Source of the DNA: Ignavibacteria bacterium
GTDB lineage: Bacteria > Bacteroidota > Ignavibacteria > Tepidaquicellales > OLB5
NCBI GenBank assembly: GCA_027492415.1
Contig: JAPUEV010000273.1
Coordinates: 1 to 8,178 of the forward strand
Reading direction: 5' to 3'
Length of the DNA: 8,178 nt
The notes beneath the pieces are model-generated. The model had not been told where the DNA came from and made no database searches. It worked only from the letters and a program-made list of their open reading frames with translations. Both the position numbers and the translations under genes were made by a program. Below, in pieces: positions 7,403 through 8,178 of this stretch (positions are counted from its first letter, which is position 1; every line of letters begins with the position of its first letter).

Positions 7403-7957
7403 TTACTTTTTAAAATTTGCATCAAGAGCTTTTTTGAAGAGCTTTAAAGTACTCTCATCCAGTAAACAGAACACAACTTTAGTGAGTGTGGTTTCTTCCT
7501 TAGCTTTTTTCTTCGCATTAAAATACTCTACTGCAGTATCAACTATTATCTTAGAGCTTTCTTCTATCGGATAGCCGAAAATACCTGAGCTTATTGCGGG
7601 AATTGCAATTGAGGTAAGCTTTTTCACTTCTGCAACCTTTAATGCATTTGTTACCGCTGATGCTAATTTTTCAGGCTCACCCTGTTTTCCATCTTTATAC
7701 CTTGGACCTACTGCGTGAATAACATGCATTGTTTTCATGTTGCCGCCGGTTGTTATAACTGCGCTGCCTGTTTGTACATTGCCTATCTTCTTTGATTCCT
7801 GCTGTATTATCATACCGCCGCGCTTAACTATAGCCAGCGCCAAACCGCCTGAATGCATTAAAAATGTATTGGCGGGGTTCACAATTGCATCGGTTTCCAA
7901 TAGGGTAATATCACCCTGTATTACTTCAAATTCTGTATTTGCTATTTTATTGCTCAT
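7403..7957 (-). CDS. Macro-domain protein (ADP-ribose or O-acetyl-ADP-ribose binding/hydrolysing)
   Basis: A 184-residue stand-alone macro domain. It shows the family's adenine-contact G-D-I-T with Asp16, V-N-P-A-N (26-30), the glycine loop H-S-G-G (35-38), V-G-P (83-85), and the phosphate loop A-I-P-A-I-S-S-G-I-F-G-Y-P (118-130). Macro domains bind ADP-ribose, and many remove it from proteins or deacetylate O-acetyl-ADP-ribose. The glycine loop reads G-G-L-A-L-A-I rather than the G-G-V-D of MacroD-type enzymes, so the MacroD catalytic aspartate is absent. The pattern is closer to the archaeal AF1521 type, which is an active mono-ADP-ribosyl hydrolase; activity here is therefore open. Its ATG lies 1 nt after the aspS stop (TAA-T-ATG), so translation is almost certainly coupled, and ahcY follows in the same direction. 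No partner toxin or ADP-ribosyltransferase is seen in the window. Confidence 0.93.
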   Translation of the reverse strand: MSNKIANTEFEVIQGDITLLETDAIVNPANTFLMHSGGLALAIVKRGGMIIQQESKKIGNVQTGSAVITTGGNMKTMHVIHAVGPRYKDGKQGEPEKLASAVTNALKVAEVKKLTSIAIPAISSGIFGYPIEESSKIIVDTAVEYFNAKKKAKEETTLTKVVFCLLDESTLKLFKKALDANFKK

Positions 7958-7958
7958 A

Positions 7959-8178
7959 TTAATTGTTTACTGTTATTCCCAGATCCTTCAGCTGCCTTGC
8001 GTCCACCGGGCTTGGTGAGTTATCCATCAATCCCACCGCGCTTGTAGTTTTCGGGAATGCAATTGTTTCCCTGATATCTTTTGTTCCGCAAAGTGTGGCT
8101 ATGATCCTGTCAAAGCCAAGCGCAAAACCGCCATGCGGGGGGGCGCCGTATTTAAATGCTCCCAGCAAAAAGCCGAAT
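7959..8178 (-). CDS. aspS: Aspartyl-tRNA synthetase, C-terminal part (cut by window edge)
   Basis: Only the last 72 residues are in view; the gene continues past the right edge. The block K-Y-G-A-P-P-H-G-G followed by G-F-D-R is class II synthetase motif 3, whose arginine contacts ATP. The tail I-A-F-P-K-T-T-S-A and S-P-S-P-V-D is specific for bacterial-type AspRS, which charges tRNA-Asp (and tRNA-Asn in non-discriminating forms; this cannot be decided here). The visible reading is F-G-F-L-L-G-A-F-K-Y-G, where related enzymes usually have Glu or Asp at the residue that is Gly here. A run of seven G's at 8137-8143 falls in the P-P-H codons without disturbing the frame. It heads the aspS/macro/ahcY run. 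Confidence 0.96.
   Translation of the reverse strand, partial: FGFLLGAFKYGAPPHGGFALGFDRIIATLCGTKDIRETIAFPKTTSAVGLMDNSPSPVDARQLKDLGITVNN

Noticed and set aside
8137..8143. Run of seven G's as a possible frameshift site or sequencing error in aspS
   Set aside because: The translated frame is continuous and matches the conserved A-P-P-H-G-G block, so the run length is right.

Overview
The window looks like a chromosomal stretch from an AT-rich bacterium of the Bacteroidota/Chlorobiota/Ignavibacteriota group. This rests on three things: no gene whose start is visible has a convincing Shine-Dalgarno sequence and upstream regions are A/T-rich; there is a lipoprotein with a short N-terminal lipobox; and the ATP-ligase/helicase/phosphoesterase repair cluster is frequent in, though not limited to, Bacteroidota. 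The assignment is an inference from style, not from a marker gene search.

Left half (6-4804, + strand): three genes of the 'ligase-associated' DNA repair cluster in one direction. They are an ATP-dependent DNA ligase (PP_1105-type), an Lhr-like DEXH helicase overlapping it by 20 nt, and a PdeM-like metallophosphoesterase. The fourth usual member, a metallo-beta-lactamase-fold exonuclease, would lie left of the window if present. The phosphoesterase gene has no standard start codon where its homology begins. Either it starts at an internal TTG, or it uses a non-standard codon, or one base is missing near 4120. A strong bidirectional hairpin terminator (4829-4861) closes this unit.

Middle (4880-5989, - strand): a secreted lipoprotein with a right-handed beta-helix fold, convergent to the repair operon and of unknown function, then a tRNA-Thr(CGT) with its own intrinsic terminator.

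Right part (5993-8178, - strand): a tightly packed run transcribed leftward. It holds the C-terminal end of aspartyl-tRNA synthetase (cut by the window edge), a macro-domain (ADP-ribose-binding) protein starting 1 nt after the aspS stop, and S-adenosylhomocysteine hydrolase 35 nt further on. A perfect 12-bp inverted repeat then lies between ahcY and the tRNA gene. The repair genes probably act together in DNA break or nick repair. The aspS/macro/ahcY/tRNA run is housekeeping, with the macro protein as its one unexplained partner. Nothing here is clearly a wholly new system. The most useful leads are the irregular pdeM start, the macro protein locked between aspS and ahcY, the ahcY-tRNA inverted repeat and the orphan beta-helix lipoprotein.
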